DNA of 64,000 nt from Streptomyces omiyaensis (GCF_014650895.1 NZ_BMVV01000013.1:154605-218604), one strand, 5' to 3'; shown: positions 6,954-15,908, numbered from the stretch's first letter. The notes: a model not told the origin generated them from the letters alone. Made by a program: numbers and translations.

Positions 6954-9752
6954 GTGTCAGCTCCCCGCTCCCGACCGGCCGCGTCGCTGGTCCTCACCGC
7001 CGCCCTGGCGGCCGCCGGTCTCGTACCGGTCGCCGCCGGTCCCGCCTCCGCCGCCACCGTCCCCGTGGGCGCGGGCGGTTACTCCGACACCCGCCCCGCC
7101 GGGACCTCCGGCCCCACCACCAACACCGGCGCGCCCGTCACCCCCAAGGTGACCGCCGCCGCCAAGGACCGGCCCGTCCCCACCAACGACTGGTGGTCCT
7201 CGCTCGCCTTCCAGCGCTACGGCGACAACCCGTACTCGACCCCCATGTACGGGCACCCGCTGACCTACCAGGCCGTCGCCGGCGGCCTGGAGATCGGCTA
7301 CCCCACCGCCCCGGCGATCGTCGGCGACGGGCGCCAGTACGAGTTCCCCCACAAGGCCGACCTCACCCTCGGCCTCACCGGACTCAACTCCCCCGACGCC
7401 AAGGCCGACGACTGGTCCGACTGGACCGTCACCCCCGCCTGGTCCGACGGCGCCCGCACCCTGCGCACCACCATCGGCCACGGCCTGCCCTTCGTGTACG
7501 CCAAGGGCACCGGCGGCGACGCCCGGATCACCACCTCCGGCGCGCCCACCGTCTTCGCCGACCAGGGCAACGTCCTCGGCATCACCGTCGGCGGCCACCA
7601 CTACGCCCTCTTCGCCCCCACGGGCACCGACTGGAACGTCGCGGGCACCACCGTCACCGCGGGCCTCGGCGGCAAGGACTACTTCTCCGTCGCCGTCCTG
7701 CCCTCCACCGGCGCGCTCGCCACCTTCCGCAAGTACGCCTTCAGCTTCGTCACCGGCTCCCGCGTCGCCTGGTCCTCCTCGGCCGGCCGGATCAACGCCA
7801 CCTACACCCTCACCACGGAGGCGAAGGAGGGCACCGAGACCGGCACCCTCCAGGCCCTCTACCGGCACCAGTGGCTCAACACCACGGACGCCCTGACCCC
7901 GTACACGTACGTCTCCCCGCGCGGCACCATGAAGGTCCGCGAGGGCAGGTCCTTCACCACGAGCCGCAAGCAGGCCGCCGTCCTGCCCGGGCTGCCCGCC
8001 TCCGGCGCGGTGGACCAGGCGCGGCTGCGCACCTACCTGAACGAGGTGGTGAACTCCGCCGACCCGTTCTCCGGGGCCACCGACACCTACTGGACCGGCA
8101 AGGCGCTCGGCAAGCTCGCCCAGCTGGTGCCGCTCGCCGAGCAGCTCGGCGACACCGCGCTGCGCGACCGGCTCGTCGGCCTGCTCAAGGGCCGGCTCCA
8201 GGACTGGTTCACCGCCGGCGGCGCCAACGAGTTCTCGTACGACCGCACCTGGAAGACCCTGACCGGCTACCCGGCCTCGTACGGCAGCGACACCGAGCTC
8301 AACGACCACCACTTCCACTACGGCTACTACGTGTACGCCGCCGCGATCGTCGCCCAGTACGACCAGGCCTGGGCCGCCGACTCCGCCTGGGGCGGCATGG
8401 TCAGGACCCTGGTCCGGGACGTCGCCAACCCCAGCCGCACCGACACGGCCTTCCCCTTCCTGCGCGGCTTCGACGTCTACGCCGGCCACAGCTGGGCCTC
8501 CGGCCACTCCGGCTTCGCGGCCGGCAACAACCAGGAGTCCTCCTCCGAGTCCACCAACCTGAGCGCCGCCCTCGTCCTGTGGGGCTCCGCCACCGGCGAC
8601 ACCGCCCTGCGCGACCTCGGCGGCTACCTCCTCGCCACCGAGTCCGACGCCATCGGCCAGTACTGGTTCGACGCCGACCAGCAGGTCTTCCCCGGCTCCT
8701 TCGGCCACGACACGGTCGGCATGGTCTGGGGCAGCGGCGGCGCCTACTCCACCTGGTGGACGGCGAACCCGGAGGAGATCCACGGCATCAACACCCTCCC
8801 GGTGACCTCGGGCAACGCGCTGCACATGGGCGCCTACCCGGGTGCCATCCGGCGCAACCTGGCCGAGATGGAGCGGGAGAACGGCGGCCCGGCCGTCGAG
8901 TGGCGGGACATCCTGTGGGAGTTCGAGTCGCTCGCCGAACCGGCCCGCGCCAAGGGGCGCTTCGACGCCGTCGGCGGGAACTACACCCCCGAGGCCGGTG
9001 AGACCAGGGCCCACACCTACCACTGGCTCACCACCCTGGACGCGCTCGGCGCCCCCGACGCGACCGTCACCGGATCGATCCCGACCTCGGCCGTCTTCCT
9101 CAAGGGCACCGAGCGGACCTACGCCGCCCACAACTTCGGCGCCGCCCCGGTCACCGTCGCCTTCTCCGACGGCAAGTCCCTCACCGTCCCGGCCCGCTCC
9201 ACCGCCACCGGCAAGGGCACCGGCACCATCCCCTGCGGCCAGCCCGGCGGCCCCGTCTGCCCCGAGCCCGGCACCGGCGACACCTTCCGGCTCAAGAGCG
9301 GCGGCCAGCTGACCACCGCGACCGACACCGCCGCGGGCAGCGACACGATCGCCTCCGCCGGCGGCGCCAACCACGACGGCGCGCCGCACCAGCCGCTCGT
9401 CTACGAGGCGCGGAACGTCACCGGCACCCTCACCCCGGGGGCCGCCACCGCCTTCCGCCTCGCGGTGGACGCGGGCACCTCCGTCGGCCTCGGGCAGCAG
9501 GTCCGGGTCAGCTACGACCTGACCGGCGACGGCGCCTTCGACCGCACCGAGACGTACCACTACTTCGCCACCGACCCGGTGGCCGGCTGGGAGCGGTACG
9601 ACCAGACCCGCGGCCTGAAGTCCGCCACCGGCACCCTCGGCGACCTGCGCGGCGGCACCGTCCGCGTGGAGCTGTGGAGCGCCATCGGCAACGCCCCGGC
9701 GACCGTCAGGACCGGCACGGCGGACTCCGTGCTCGTCATCCCCTTCGACTGA
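6954..9752 (+). CDS. Secreted GH81 endo-1,3-beta-glucanase (laminarinase)
   Basis: Secreted glycoside hydrolase of family 81, 932 residues, cleaving beta-1,3-glucans such as laminarin or fungal cell-wall glucan. A Sec signal peptide ends near AGPASA. The catalytic region shows NDWWSSLAFQ near the start, ELNDHHFHYGYYVYAA (nt about 8298-8345) and the acidic NNQESSSEST block (nt about 8526-8555), both hallmark GH81 active-site segments. The last 170 or so residues (from GDTFRLKSGGQL) form a separate beta-rich module that looks like a carbohydrate-binding domain; I cannot assign its CBM family. GTG at 6954 is chosen because GAGG sits eight bases upstream; an in-frame GTG at 6945 would add three residues. 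An operator of the local LacI-type repressor precedes it. It feeds oligosaccharides to the divergent importer and GH1 enzyme. Confidence 0.92.
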   Translation: MSAPRSRPAASLVLTAALAAAGLVPVAAGPASAATVPVGAGGYSDTRPAGTSGPTTNTGAPVTPKVTAAAKDRPVPTNDWWSSLAFQRYGDNPYSTPMYGHPLTYQAVAGGLEIGYPTAPAIVGDGRQYEFPHKADLTLGLTGLNSPDAKADDWSDWTVTPAWSDGARTLRTTIGHGLPFVYAKGTGGDARITTSGAPTVFADQGNVLGITVGGHHYALFAPTGTDWNVAGTTVTAGLGGKDYFSVAVLPSTGALATFRKYAFSFVTGSRVAWSSSAGRINATYTLTTEAKEGTETGTLQALYRHQWLNTTDALTPYTYVSPRGTMKVREGRSFTTSRKQAAVLPGLPASGAVDQARLRTYLNEVVNSADPFSGATDTYWTGKALGKLAQLVPLAEQLGDTALRDRLVGLLKGRLQDWFTAGGANEFSYDRTWKTLTGYPASYGSDTELNDHHFHYGYYVYAAAIVAQYDQAWAADSAWGGMVRTLVRDVANPSRTDTAFPFLRGFDVYAGHSWASGHSGFAAGNNQESSSESTNLSAALVLWGSATGDTALRDLGGYLLATESDAIGQYWFDADQQVFPGSFGHDTVGMVWGSGGAYSTWWTANPEEIHGINTLPVTSGNALHMGAYPGAIRRNLAEMERENGGPAVEWRDILWEFESLAEPARAKGRFDAVGGNYTPEAGETRAHTYHWLTTLDALGAPDATVTGSIPTSAVFLKGTERTYAAHNFGAAPVTVAFSDGKSLTVPARSTATGKGTGTIPCGQPGGPVCPEPGTGDTFRLKSGGQLTTATDTAAGSDTIASAGGANHDGAPHQPLVYEARNVTGTLTPGAATAFRLAVDAGTSVGLGQQVRVSYDLTGDGAFDRTETYHYFATDPVAGWERYDQTRGLKSATGTLGDLRGGTVRVELWSAIGNAPATVRTGTADSVLVIPFD

Positions 9753-9760
9753 CGGGGGTG

Positions 9761-9787
9761 CGCCGGGCCTCGGACCGAGGCCCGGCG
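9761..9787. terminator. Bidirectional hairpin between GH81 gene and lacI-type gene
   Basis: Perfect 13-bp stem with one unpaired centre base (arms 9761-9773 and 9775-9787). A second copy of almost the same hairpin, GCCGGGCCTC...GAGGCCCGGC at 9802-9826, overlaps the last codons and stop of the lacI-type gene. The pair separates two convergent genes. Confidence 0.7.
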
Positions 9788-9809
9788 CGCGGCGGGGGCG
9801 TGCCGGGCC

Positions 9810-10841
9810 TCAGGCCGAGGCCCGGCGCACCAGCGTCGTCGGCGTGATCAGCGGGTCCGGGGCGGGTGCCCCGGACCCGTGCTCGTGGAGCAGGTGCATC
9901 AGGAGCCGGACCATCAACCGCCCCATGCCCTCGATGTCCTGACGGACCGTCGTCAGCGGCGGGTCGGTCCGCTCGGCGATCGACGCCACGTCGTCGAAGC
10001 CGACCACGGCCACGTCCTCCGGCACCCGCAGGCCCCGCTCCCGCAGCACCCGCAGGGCGCCCGAGGCCATCAGGTCGTTGGCGGCGAAGACGCCGTCCAC
10101 GTCCGGTCGCCGGTCGAGGAGTCCGGCCATCGCCCGGGCGCCGCTCTCCGCCGTGAAGTCGCCGTGGCCCAGCAGGGCCGGATCCGGGTCGCCGAGCGCC
10201 TCCCGCCAGCCGTCGGCGCGGTCCACCGCCGAGGTCTGGTCGCGGGGCCCCGCCAGGTGGGCGACGGCCCTGCAGCCCCGGTCGACCAGGAGCCGGACGG
10301 CCTCGCGCGCGCCGCCGCGGTTGTCGCAGTCGACGTACGGCATGTCGGGGCCGATCCCGTCGGTGGGGCGGCCGCCGAGCACCGTCGGGATCTTCGCCCG
10401 GCGCAGCACCGCCGCCAGCTCGTCCTCGTCGTGGAGGGAGAAGGCGAGGGCGCCGTCGACGTGACCGCCGCCGAGATAGCGGGCGATCCGGTCGTGGTCG
10501 CCCGGGCTCTCCACCCAGAGCAGCACCAATTGGGAGTCGTGGGAGGTGAGTTCACGGCTGATGCCGCGCACCTGCTCCTGGAAGAAGGGGTCGGAGAAGA
10601 TCCGGAACTCCGGCTCCGCGATGACCACGGCCACGGCGCCGTTGCGCCGGGTGACCAGGGTGCGGGCCGCGAGGTTCGGGACGTACCCGAGCTCCTCGAC
10701 GGCCTGCCGCACCTTGTCGACCAGCGGCGCCCGGACCCCGGCACCGCCGTTGACGACCCGGGAGGCCGTGGCCCGCGACACCCCGGCACGGGCCGCGACG
10801 GCCTCCAGCGTGGGGCGGGCCCCCGTCGTCTGTTCGGCCAC
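9810..10841 (-). CDS. LacI-family transcriptional repressor of the beta-glucan locus
   Basis: 343-residue LacI/GalR regulator. The N-terminal helix-turn-helix (TLEAVAARAGVSRATASRVVNG, residues about 11-32) and hinge helix region YVPNLAARTL are intact. The periplasmic-binding-protein-like effector domain follows, with the family blocks DGVFAANDLMASGALRVL and VAVVGFDDV. GTG at 10841 has AAGGGGG six bases upstream. A copy of the GAGAGCGCTCTC palindrome lies 58-71 bp upstream, implying autoregulation, and two more control the importer and GH81 genes. The inducer is probably a short beta-glucoside (inference from context). Convergent with the GH81 gene. Confidence 0.92.
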   Translation of the reverse strand: MAEQTTGARPTLEAVAARAGVSRATASRVVNGGAGVRAPLVDKVRQAVEELGYVPNLAARTLVTRRNGAVAVVIAEPEFRIFSDPFFQEQVRGISRELTSHDSQLVLLWVESPGDHDRIARYLGGGHVDGALAFSLHDEDELAAVLRRAKIPTVLGGRPTDGIGPDMPYVDCDNRGGAREAVRLLVDRGCRAVAHLAGPRDQTSAVDRADGWREALGDPDPALLGHGDFTAESGARAMAGLLDRRPDVDGVFAANDLMASGALRVLRERGLRVPEDVAVVGFDDVASIAERTDPPLTTVRQDIEGMGRLMVRLLMHLLHEHGSGAPAPDPLITPTTLVRRASA

Positions 10842-10898
10842 GTCGGCCCCCTTCGTCTGCTCCGGACCGGGTCAGGATATCCGTACGGGCGCCCGCTC

Positions 10899-10912
10899 TG
10901 AGAGCGCTCTCT
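10899..10912. promoter_or_regulatory. Auto-operator upstream of the LacI-type repressor gene
   Basis: TGAGAGCGCTCTCT contains the same 12-bp palindromic core (10900-10911) as the two operators at 6688-6705 and 6862-6875. Confidence 0.8.
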
Positions 10913-10937
10913 GAACTCGGTGGCGGGCAGGAGCGGG

Positions 10938-12458
10938 TCAGTCCGGCCCCGGGGCGAAGGAGGCCATCCGGGGTTGGCGCCGCGCGTCGTCGCCGCTGAC
11001 GTGCGCGGGCGTCACGACGACCCGTCCGCCGACGCGGAGCACCCGGCCCGCCCCCGTGTCGTACTCGGCCCCGGCCGCCGCCGGGTGCCGCAGCAGCACC
11101 TCCTCCCCGCCCGCCCCGCCCCCGTCCAGGACGAAGGTGCGGCCGGGGCGGCTCGGGGTGGCCGACTCGTAGACGATCGTCCCCGGCGCGGCGCGGAAGC
11201 CGACCGGTGTCAGGGTCCTGCCGTCGTGCGTCCGGATGCCCCGGAGGAGCTTCCCGGTCGCCAGGTCGTAGGCGCCGGCCCGGTCCGTGCCGCCGACGTG
11301 GACCAGTCCGTGTCCGACGACGATGCCCGGACAGGGCTGGAGGCCGGCGTCGATCCCGGAGTGGACGCAGTGCTCGAAGCCCTGGGGCCGGGGGTCGATC
11401 GTGCGGCGGACCTCGCCGCGGGGGCCGGGGGCGACGATCCGCCAGTCGTCGGTGAGGCGGTCGTTGTCGACCGAGGTGTACACCACCGGATCGACGGAGG
11501 CCACCCGCTCGACGCTCCGGCCCGCCGGAGTGCGGTGGCGCCACCGCACGGCGCCGGTGCGAGGGTCGAGCTCCCGGAGCCCGGAGTGGCTCCTGCGCCG
11601 GTCGGCGCCGGTCGCGCACAGGGAACCGACGAGGAGCCGGGAGCCGCCGGCGACCTGGTCGGGGCGGCAGCGGCCGGGCTCCTCGGCCGGGACGCCGAAG
11701 AGCCGGACGCCGTCGCCCACGCGGTACGCGGCGGCTCCCGTGCCCTCGGCGACGGCGAGGGTGTCCCCGCTGATCGCCGTGTGCGCGAGGAGCACGGGCG
11801 TGTCCGGGGTCGGATCGGCCCGAAGCAGCTCCTTCGTCCAGCCGGCCTTCCCGGTCCGCAGGCCGATCATCCGGAACCGGTCGCAGCGCGCGCCCCGCCG
11901 GGCCGTGCCGGTCGCGAGGACGACGACGATCCGGCCGTCCGGCGTCGTGTGCTCCGGCGCCTCGCAGACGGGGGTGGGCAGGGTCGGGCTCCGCAGCTCG
12001 GCGCCGTCGGCGAGCCGGTAGGCGGTGACCTCGCGGAAGAGCGCCCGGACCACGGTGTCGCCGACGATCCAGGGACCGTCCGCGCGGATGCTCCGCCGGG
12101 GCAGGTCCGTGGAGTCGGAGGCGATCCAGGAGGTGCCCTCGCCCGGCTGCCGGGCGGCGGCGAGCTCCCGGGCGCCGGGCACGCGGACCGGCCCGGGGGT
12201 GCGGAGGGCGGGCCCCGTCGGAGGCGTGACGCCCTCCGCCGGAGGCGCGGCGGTCCCCGGTGGGGGCGCGCCCGTCCCCCGGGCGGCCGGGGGACGGGCG
12301 TGGCCGGTCCCGTGGCCGTACCAGCCCGCCCCCGCCACCGCGACGACCAGCAGCGCGAGCCCGGCGGCGAGCGCGAGGAGGGCGGGGTCGCGCCGGGAGC
12401 GGCGGCCCGGCTCGGGCGCCCGCCCCGGAGGGGTCCGGGGCGGCGGCGCGTACGGCAT
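10938..12458 (-). CDS. Membrane-anchored PQQ-like beta-propeller protein, function unknown
   Basis: 506 residues. A proline/arginine-rich cytoplasmic N-terminus (1-23) precedes one TM helix (LLALAAGLALLVVAVAGAGWYG, about 26-47), then a Pro/Thr/Gly linker and an extracytoplasmic domain of repeating blades such as GLRTGKAGWTKELL, ELDPRTGAVRWRHRTP and YDLATGKLLRGIRT, the pattern of quinoprotein-dehydrogenase-like (PQQ-like) propellers. No catalytic residues or heme motif are evident, so a scaffolding or binding role is as likely as an enzyme. ATG at 12458 is preceded by GGGGGAG. It begins 58 bp before the LacI-type gene's operator but shows no sign of belonging to the glucan regulon. Confidence 0.7.
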   Translation of the reverse strand: MPYAPPPRTPPGRAPEPGRRSRRDPALLALAAGLALLVVAVAGAGWYGHGTGHARPPAARGTGAPPPGTAAPPAEGVTPPTGPALRTPGPVRVPGARELAAARQPGEGTSWIASDSTDLPRRSIRADGPWIVGDTVVRALFREVTAYRLADGAELRSPTLPTPVCEAPEHTTPDGRIVVVLATGTARRGARCDRFRMIGLRTGKAGWTKELLRADPTPDTPVLLAHTAISGDTLAVAEGTGAAAYRVGDGVRLFGVPAEEPGRCRPDQVAGGSRLLVGSLCATGADRRRSHSGLRELDPRTGAVRWRHRTPAGRSVERVASVDPVVYTSVDNDRLTDDWRIVAPGPRGEVRRTIDPRPQGFEHCVHSGIDAGLQPCPGIVVGHGLVHVGGTDRAGAYDLATGKLLRGIRTHDGRTLTPVGFRAAPGTIVYESATPSRPGRTFVLDGGGAGGEEVLLRHPAAAGAEYDTGAGRVLRVGGRVVVTPAHVSGDDARRQPRMASFAPGPD

Positions 12459-12502
12459 CGGGACTCCCCCTGTGGGTCACCGGTGATCCGGAGCGTATTT
12501 CT

Positions 12503-12515
12503 AGAACGAGATTCT
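12503..12515. promoter_or_regulatory. Possible operator: AGAA-N5-TTCT inverted repeat
   Basis: AGAACGAGATTCT lies in an AT-richer patch 45 bp upstream of the propeller gene start and between divergent genes. The arms are only 4 bp; suggestive only. Confidence 0.25.
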
Positions 12516-12671
12516 GTTTCGGTCGTAGCACAGCGACGCGGACCGACGGCACCCACGCGGACCGGGGGCGGAGGGCCGCCGTCAGGGGCGGCGGCCCGCC
12601 GTTCACCCGTGGCGGTGGTCGCGGTCCGTACCGGCTCCGCCGCGGCGCTCGGGTGCGGCAGCGTGACCGCC

Positions 12672-13301
12672 ATGAACGTCCGCCGCACCGCGCTCCCGCT
12701 GCTCACCGCCCTCCTGGTCGGCGGCTGCGTGGGCCTCCCGAAGCCCTCCGCGCCGCCCGCCCCCGCGACCGCGCCCCCCGCCCTCGCGCCCGCCGCGCAG
12801 CGCCCCCCGTCGGCGCTCCCGGAACCGCCGCCGGAGGCCGAGCCCCGGGAGGAGCTGGCCGACGTGGCCGAGGAGGGGCGGCGGGGCCCGGCGGACGGGG
12901 CCGGGGGCGTGCCCGTACCGCCCCGGGCCGATGCCGGGCGGGAAGGGGAGCGGGACCGGGAGCCGGGTGACGGAGGCGGCGGGGCGGGAGCGGTGCGCGC
13001 CCCGGCGCGGACGGCGGAGGCGCGCCCGGCGGGGGAGCGCCCGGCGGGGGAGCGCCGTGCGGGGCAGGGGGTGCGCCGGGAGGGAGGGGCGCGTCCGGGG
13101 AAGGAGTCCCGCCCGCCCCGTCCCCGTGCCGCGGGACCCGGCCGGGCGCCCGCGCCCCGGCCCGCCCCCGCCGGACAGGTCCCCGCCGGACGGACTCCCG
13201 CCGGGCAGGTCCCCGAGATGCGGAACCTGTGCCGCGAGGCCCAGCGGATCGACGCCCCCCTGGGCGCGGCGGAGCTGTGCCGGGGGATGTACGGCCGCTG
13301 A
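12672..13301 (+). CDS. Small Pro/Ala/Arg-rich lipoprotein, function unknown
   Basis: 209 residues. The N-terminus MNVRRTALPLLTALLVGGC is a lipoprotein signal (Cys at 19; -2 position Gly is unusual but tolerated). Residues 20-165 are disordered, rich in Pro, Ala, Glu, Gly and Arg, with short repeats (RPAGERPAGERRAG, PAGQVPAGRTPAGQVP). The C-terminal 30 residues (EMRNLCREAQRIDAPLGAAELCRGMYGR) look folded and contain two cysteines; this tail recurs in short actinobacterial secreted proteins and may be the functional part. I do not recognise a named family. The ATG at 12672 is chosen for the signal peptide; no strong RBS is visible. Confidence 0.6.
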   Translation: MNVRRTALPLLTALLVGGCVGLPKPSAPPAPATAPPALAPAAQRPPSALPEPPPEAEPREELADVAEEGRRGPADGAGGVPVPPRADAGREGERDREPGDGGGGAGAVRAPARTAEARPAGERPAGERRAGQGVRREGGARPGKESRPPRPRAAGPGRAPAPRPAPAGQVPAGRTPAGQVPEMRNLCREAQRIDAPLGAAELCRGMYGR

Positions 13302-13315
13302 GCGGAGGCGGAGCC

Positions 13316-13364
13316 AGTGGCCCGGGCCGACGGTCCGTCAACGGACCGGAGTCCACGGGCCACT
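13316..13364. terminator. Nested hairpin after the small lipoprotein gene
   Basis: Outer arms AGTGGCCCG (13316-13324) and CGGGCCACT (13356-13364), inner arms GGTCCGT (13332-13338) and ACGGACC (13341-13347), all perfect. It lies between the lipoprotein stop and the MFS start, so it may end the first transcript or affect entry into the second. Confidence 0.55.
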
Positions 13365-13383
13365 TCACCCTAGCGTCGTGTCC

Positions 13384-14812
13384 ATGGCAAACCCCTCACC
13401 TGCGGAACCCCTCACCGGCGCACACCATCCCGGCGGCCCCCTCCTCCTCGGCAGGCCCTCACCGGCACGCTCCTTCCCGGTGCGCACCACCCCGGCGCTC
13501 ACCACCCCGGGGACCTCCGGCTCCGCCCCGGCCTCCGGCTCCGCCCCGGCCTCCGGTTCCGGCCTCGCGCCCGGCCCCGCCCCCGGCGGCCGTCCGGCCG
13601 TGCCCCGCACGCTGCTCCTCGCGCAGCTGGGCAACTCCGTGGGCGACGGCGCCTTCTACGTGACCTGCGCGCCGTACTTCTCCGGGATCGTCGGGCTCTC
13701 CGCCGCGCAGGTCGGGGCAGGGCTCACCGTCGCCTGGGCGGTGGGCTCCCCGGCCGGGGTCCCGCTCGGAGCGTTCGCCGACCGGCGCGGCCCGCACGGC
13801 GTCTCCGTGCTCCTCGCCCTCGTGACGGCGGCGGCCGTCGCCTCCTTCCTCCTCGTCGCCTCCTTCCCCGCCTTCCTCGCCGCCACCCTCTACGCCTGCG
13901 CGCAGAGCGGCCTGGCCGCCACCCGGCAGGCCCTCCTCGCCCGGACGGTCGACCCGGCCGGCCGGACCGCCGTCCTCGTCCGGCTCCAGGCCCTCTCCCA
14001 CGCGGGCCTCGCCGTCGGCGCGGCCCTCGGCGGCCTCGCCCTCCACGCCGGCACCCGCGGCGCCTACCTCGCCGTGCCGGCCCTGGACGCGGCCGGCTTC
14101 CTGCTCTGCGCCCTGCTGCTCGGACGGCTCCGCGCGCCCCTCCCGCCCCGGTGCCCGCGTCCGCCGTCCGGGGCGCCTCCGTCACGGCCGTGCTGCGCGA
14201 CGGCCCCCACGTGGTCCTCGCGCTCCTCAACGCGCTGATGCTGCTGCGGACGCCGGTCCTGAGCCTGGCCCTGCCGCTGTGGATCGCGCAGCGGACGGCG
14301 GCACCCGGCCGGACGGTCTCGGCGCTCTTCGTCCTCGACACCCTGGCCGTGACCCTCTTCCAGGTCCGCGCCGCCCGGTCGGTCACCGACCTCGGCACGG
14401 CCGCCCGCGCGGTCCGGGGCGCGGGCGCCGTCATGTGCGCCGCCTGCGCGGTCTTCGCGGTGACCGCGCTCCCCGCGCTGAGCGCCGGTGCCGCCGTCGC
14501 GGTCCTCGTGCTCGGCGCCGTGCTCCTCGTCGTCGCCGAGATGCGGCACGCCGCCGGTTCCTGGCAGCTGGGCCTCGGCCTCGCGCCCGCCGACCGGACT
14601 CGCGCCCGCCGACCGGATCGGCCAGTACCAGGGCTTCCACGGCGCCGGCGTCCCGGTGGCCCGGGCGATCGGTCCGCTCGCCGTCACGACGCTCCTCGTC
14701 GGCGGCGGCCCCCCTCGGCTGGCTGCTGCTCGGTGCGGCCTTCCTCCTGGCCGCCGCGGCGACCGGCCCGGTCGCCCGCCGGGCGGCCAGGACCCGGACC
14801 GCGACCGGGTAG
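13384..14812 (+). pseudogene. MFS transporter broken by three frameshifts
   Basis: Begins ATG 13384 with an unusually long Pro/Ser/Ala N-terminus (SGSAPASGSAPASG repeats), then normal major-facilitator sequence (LLLAQLGNSVGDGAFYVTCAP; FADRRGP loop motif). The reading frame then changes three times. Near 14125-14150 it shifts by one base within C/G runs. At 14580-14617 an exact 19-bp tandem duplication shifts it by +1. At 14708-14715 one extra C in a run of six shifts it again. Removing these restores continuous TM protein through GLAPADRIGQYQGFHGAG and GPLGWLLLGAAFLLAAAATGP to the TAG at 14812, total about 470 residues, a normal MFS length. Either a decayed gene or, for the two homopolymer sites, sequencing error; the duplication is harder to explain as error. 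Confidence 0.78.
14580..14617 (+). repeat. 19-bp tandem duplication inside the MFS gene
   Basis: Two identical 19-base copies (14580-14598 and 14599-14617). Because 19 is not a multiple of three, the duplication frameshifts the transporter. Deleting one copy joins LGLGLAPADR to IGQYQGFHGAG in frame. Confidence 0.9.
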
Positions 14813-14933
14813 GAGTGCCCGCGGGGCGCGGGGCGCGCCGCGCCGACCGGGCCGCCGTCCGGTCCGGTGTCCGGTACCGACCGGGCCGCCGTCCGGTGCC
14901 CGGCGTGAGGTGCCCGCCGTCCGCCGTCCGGTG

Positions 14934-15908
14934 TCAGGTGCGGGGGCGGCCCTCGGTGAGGAGGGCGAAGCCGGGCCGGTCGACGGAGACGCTCGCGGCC
15001 GCGAGCACCACCACCCCGGTACCGGCCTCGCGGTCCAGGCCCAGCCAGGAGCGGAAGCCGCCGGTCCCGCCGTTGTGCATCGTGATCGCGAGGCTGCGGA
15101 CGCGCAGCGTGATCCAGGCGGCGCCGATCCGGGTGCCCCCGCTGAACGGGGCGACCGGATCGAGCGCGGCCGTCCCCGGCGCCGTGCCGTCGAGGAGCGC
15201 CGCGGTGAAGCGCGCCATGCTGCCGATGTCGGCCCGGATCCCGCCGGCCGGCCCGAGCGCCTCGCCCGTCCACGGCTCGCGCCGCCCGCCCCGCCGGGTC
15301 GTCCCCTCCAGGGCCCCCGGCCGCAGGTCGGCCGCGGTGGCGGGGAGGTAGAACCGGTCGAGGCCGAGCGGCCGCCCGATCCGCGCGGCGACCAGCTCCT
15401 CGTACGACGTCCCGGCGGCGGCGGCCAGCGCGTGCCCCAGCAGTTCGAAGCCGAGGTTGGAGTAGCGGGGCCGCGCGGAGCCCGGCCGGACGGTGCGGGC
15501 CTGGTCGAGGAGCTCGGCGACGTCCTCGCCGTACGGATTGGCGCCGTGCCGCCACAGCGCGAACGTCCGCCGCCACGGCCGCGCCGCGGCGGGAATCCGC
15601 GGCAGCCCCGACCGGTGCGTCGCCAGCGTCCCGAGCGTCACCGAGCCGACCGGCACGTCCGCCAGCGGCAGCAGCGCCCCGAGCGCCGTCCCGGCCGTCA
15701 CCTCGCCGCGCTCCAGCGCGTCCGCGTACAGGAGCCCCGTGACGCCCTTCGACACGGACCCGATCTCGTAATCGGCCCCGAGCCCCGCCCCCACGGACGC
15801 CGTCACCGCGCCCTCGGGGCCGAGCAGCGCCCCGGCGACCGGGAACCGCCCGCCCGTCAGCGCCCGCAGCCGCTCCGCCAGTCGTGCGTCACCATGATCC
15901 CCATCCAT
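14934..15908 (-). CDS. Serine hydrolase of the class C beta-lactamase/penicillin-binding family
   Basis: 324 residues. It has the three signatures of the fold: SxxK in EIGSVSKGVTG (residues about 63-73, catalytic Ser), YxN in PRYSNLGFELLGHA, and the KTG-equivalent HNGGTGGFRSWLG near residue 285. No signal peptide or TM segment, so it is probably cytoplasmic, an esterase or peptidase rather than a resistance beta-lactamase. ATG at 15908 is used because the sequence upstream is Arg/Gly-rich and non-homologous; AGGGTGGG precedes it. It is convergent with the MFS remnant and divergent from the CAP fusion gene. Confidence 0.85.
   Translation of the reverse strand: MDGDHGDARLAERLRALTGGRFPVAGALLGPEGAVTASVGAGLGADYEIGSVSKGVTGLLYADALERGEVTAGTALGALLPLADVPVGSVTLGTLATHRSGLPRIPAAARPWRRTFALWRHGANPYGEDVAELLDQARTVRPGSARPRYSNLGFELLGHALAAAAGTSYEELVAARIGRPLGLDRFYLPATAADLRPGALEGTTRRGGRREPWTGEALGPAGGIRADIGSMARFTAALLDGTAPGTAALDPVAPFSGGTRIGAAWITLRVRSLAITMHNGGTGGFRSWLGLDREAGTGVVVLAAASVSVDRPGFALLTEGRPRT

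Noticed and set aside
6957..9560. 867-codon minus frame over the GH81 gene
   Set aside because: Gly/Val/Ala/Arg-rich antisense shadow; GH81 motifs on the plus strand are unambiguous.
12503..12515. AGAACGAGATTCT as a TetR/KstR-type fatty-acid operator
   Set aside because: Only 4-bp arms and no lipid gene nearby; kept as a low-confidence site without naming a regulator.
14934..15908. Antibiotic-resistance beta-lactamase
   Set aside because: Has SxxK/YxN/HxG of the broad serine hydrolase family but no export signal; resistance cannot be claimed.
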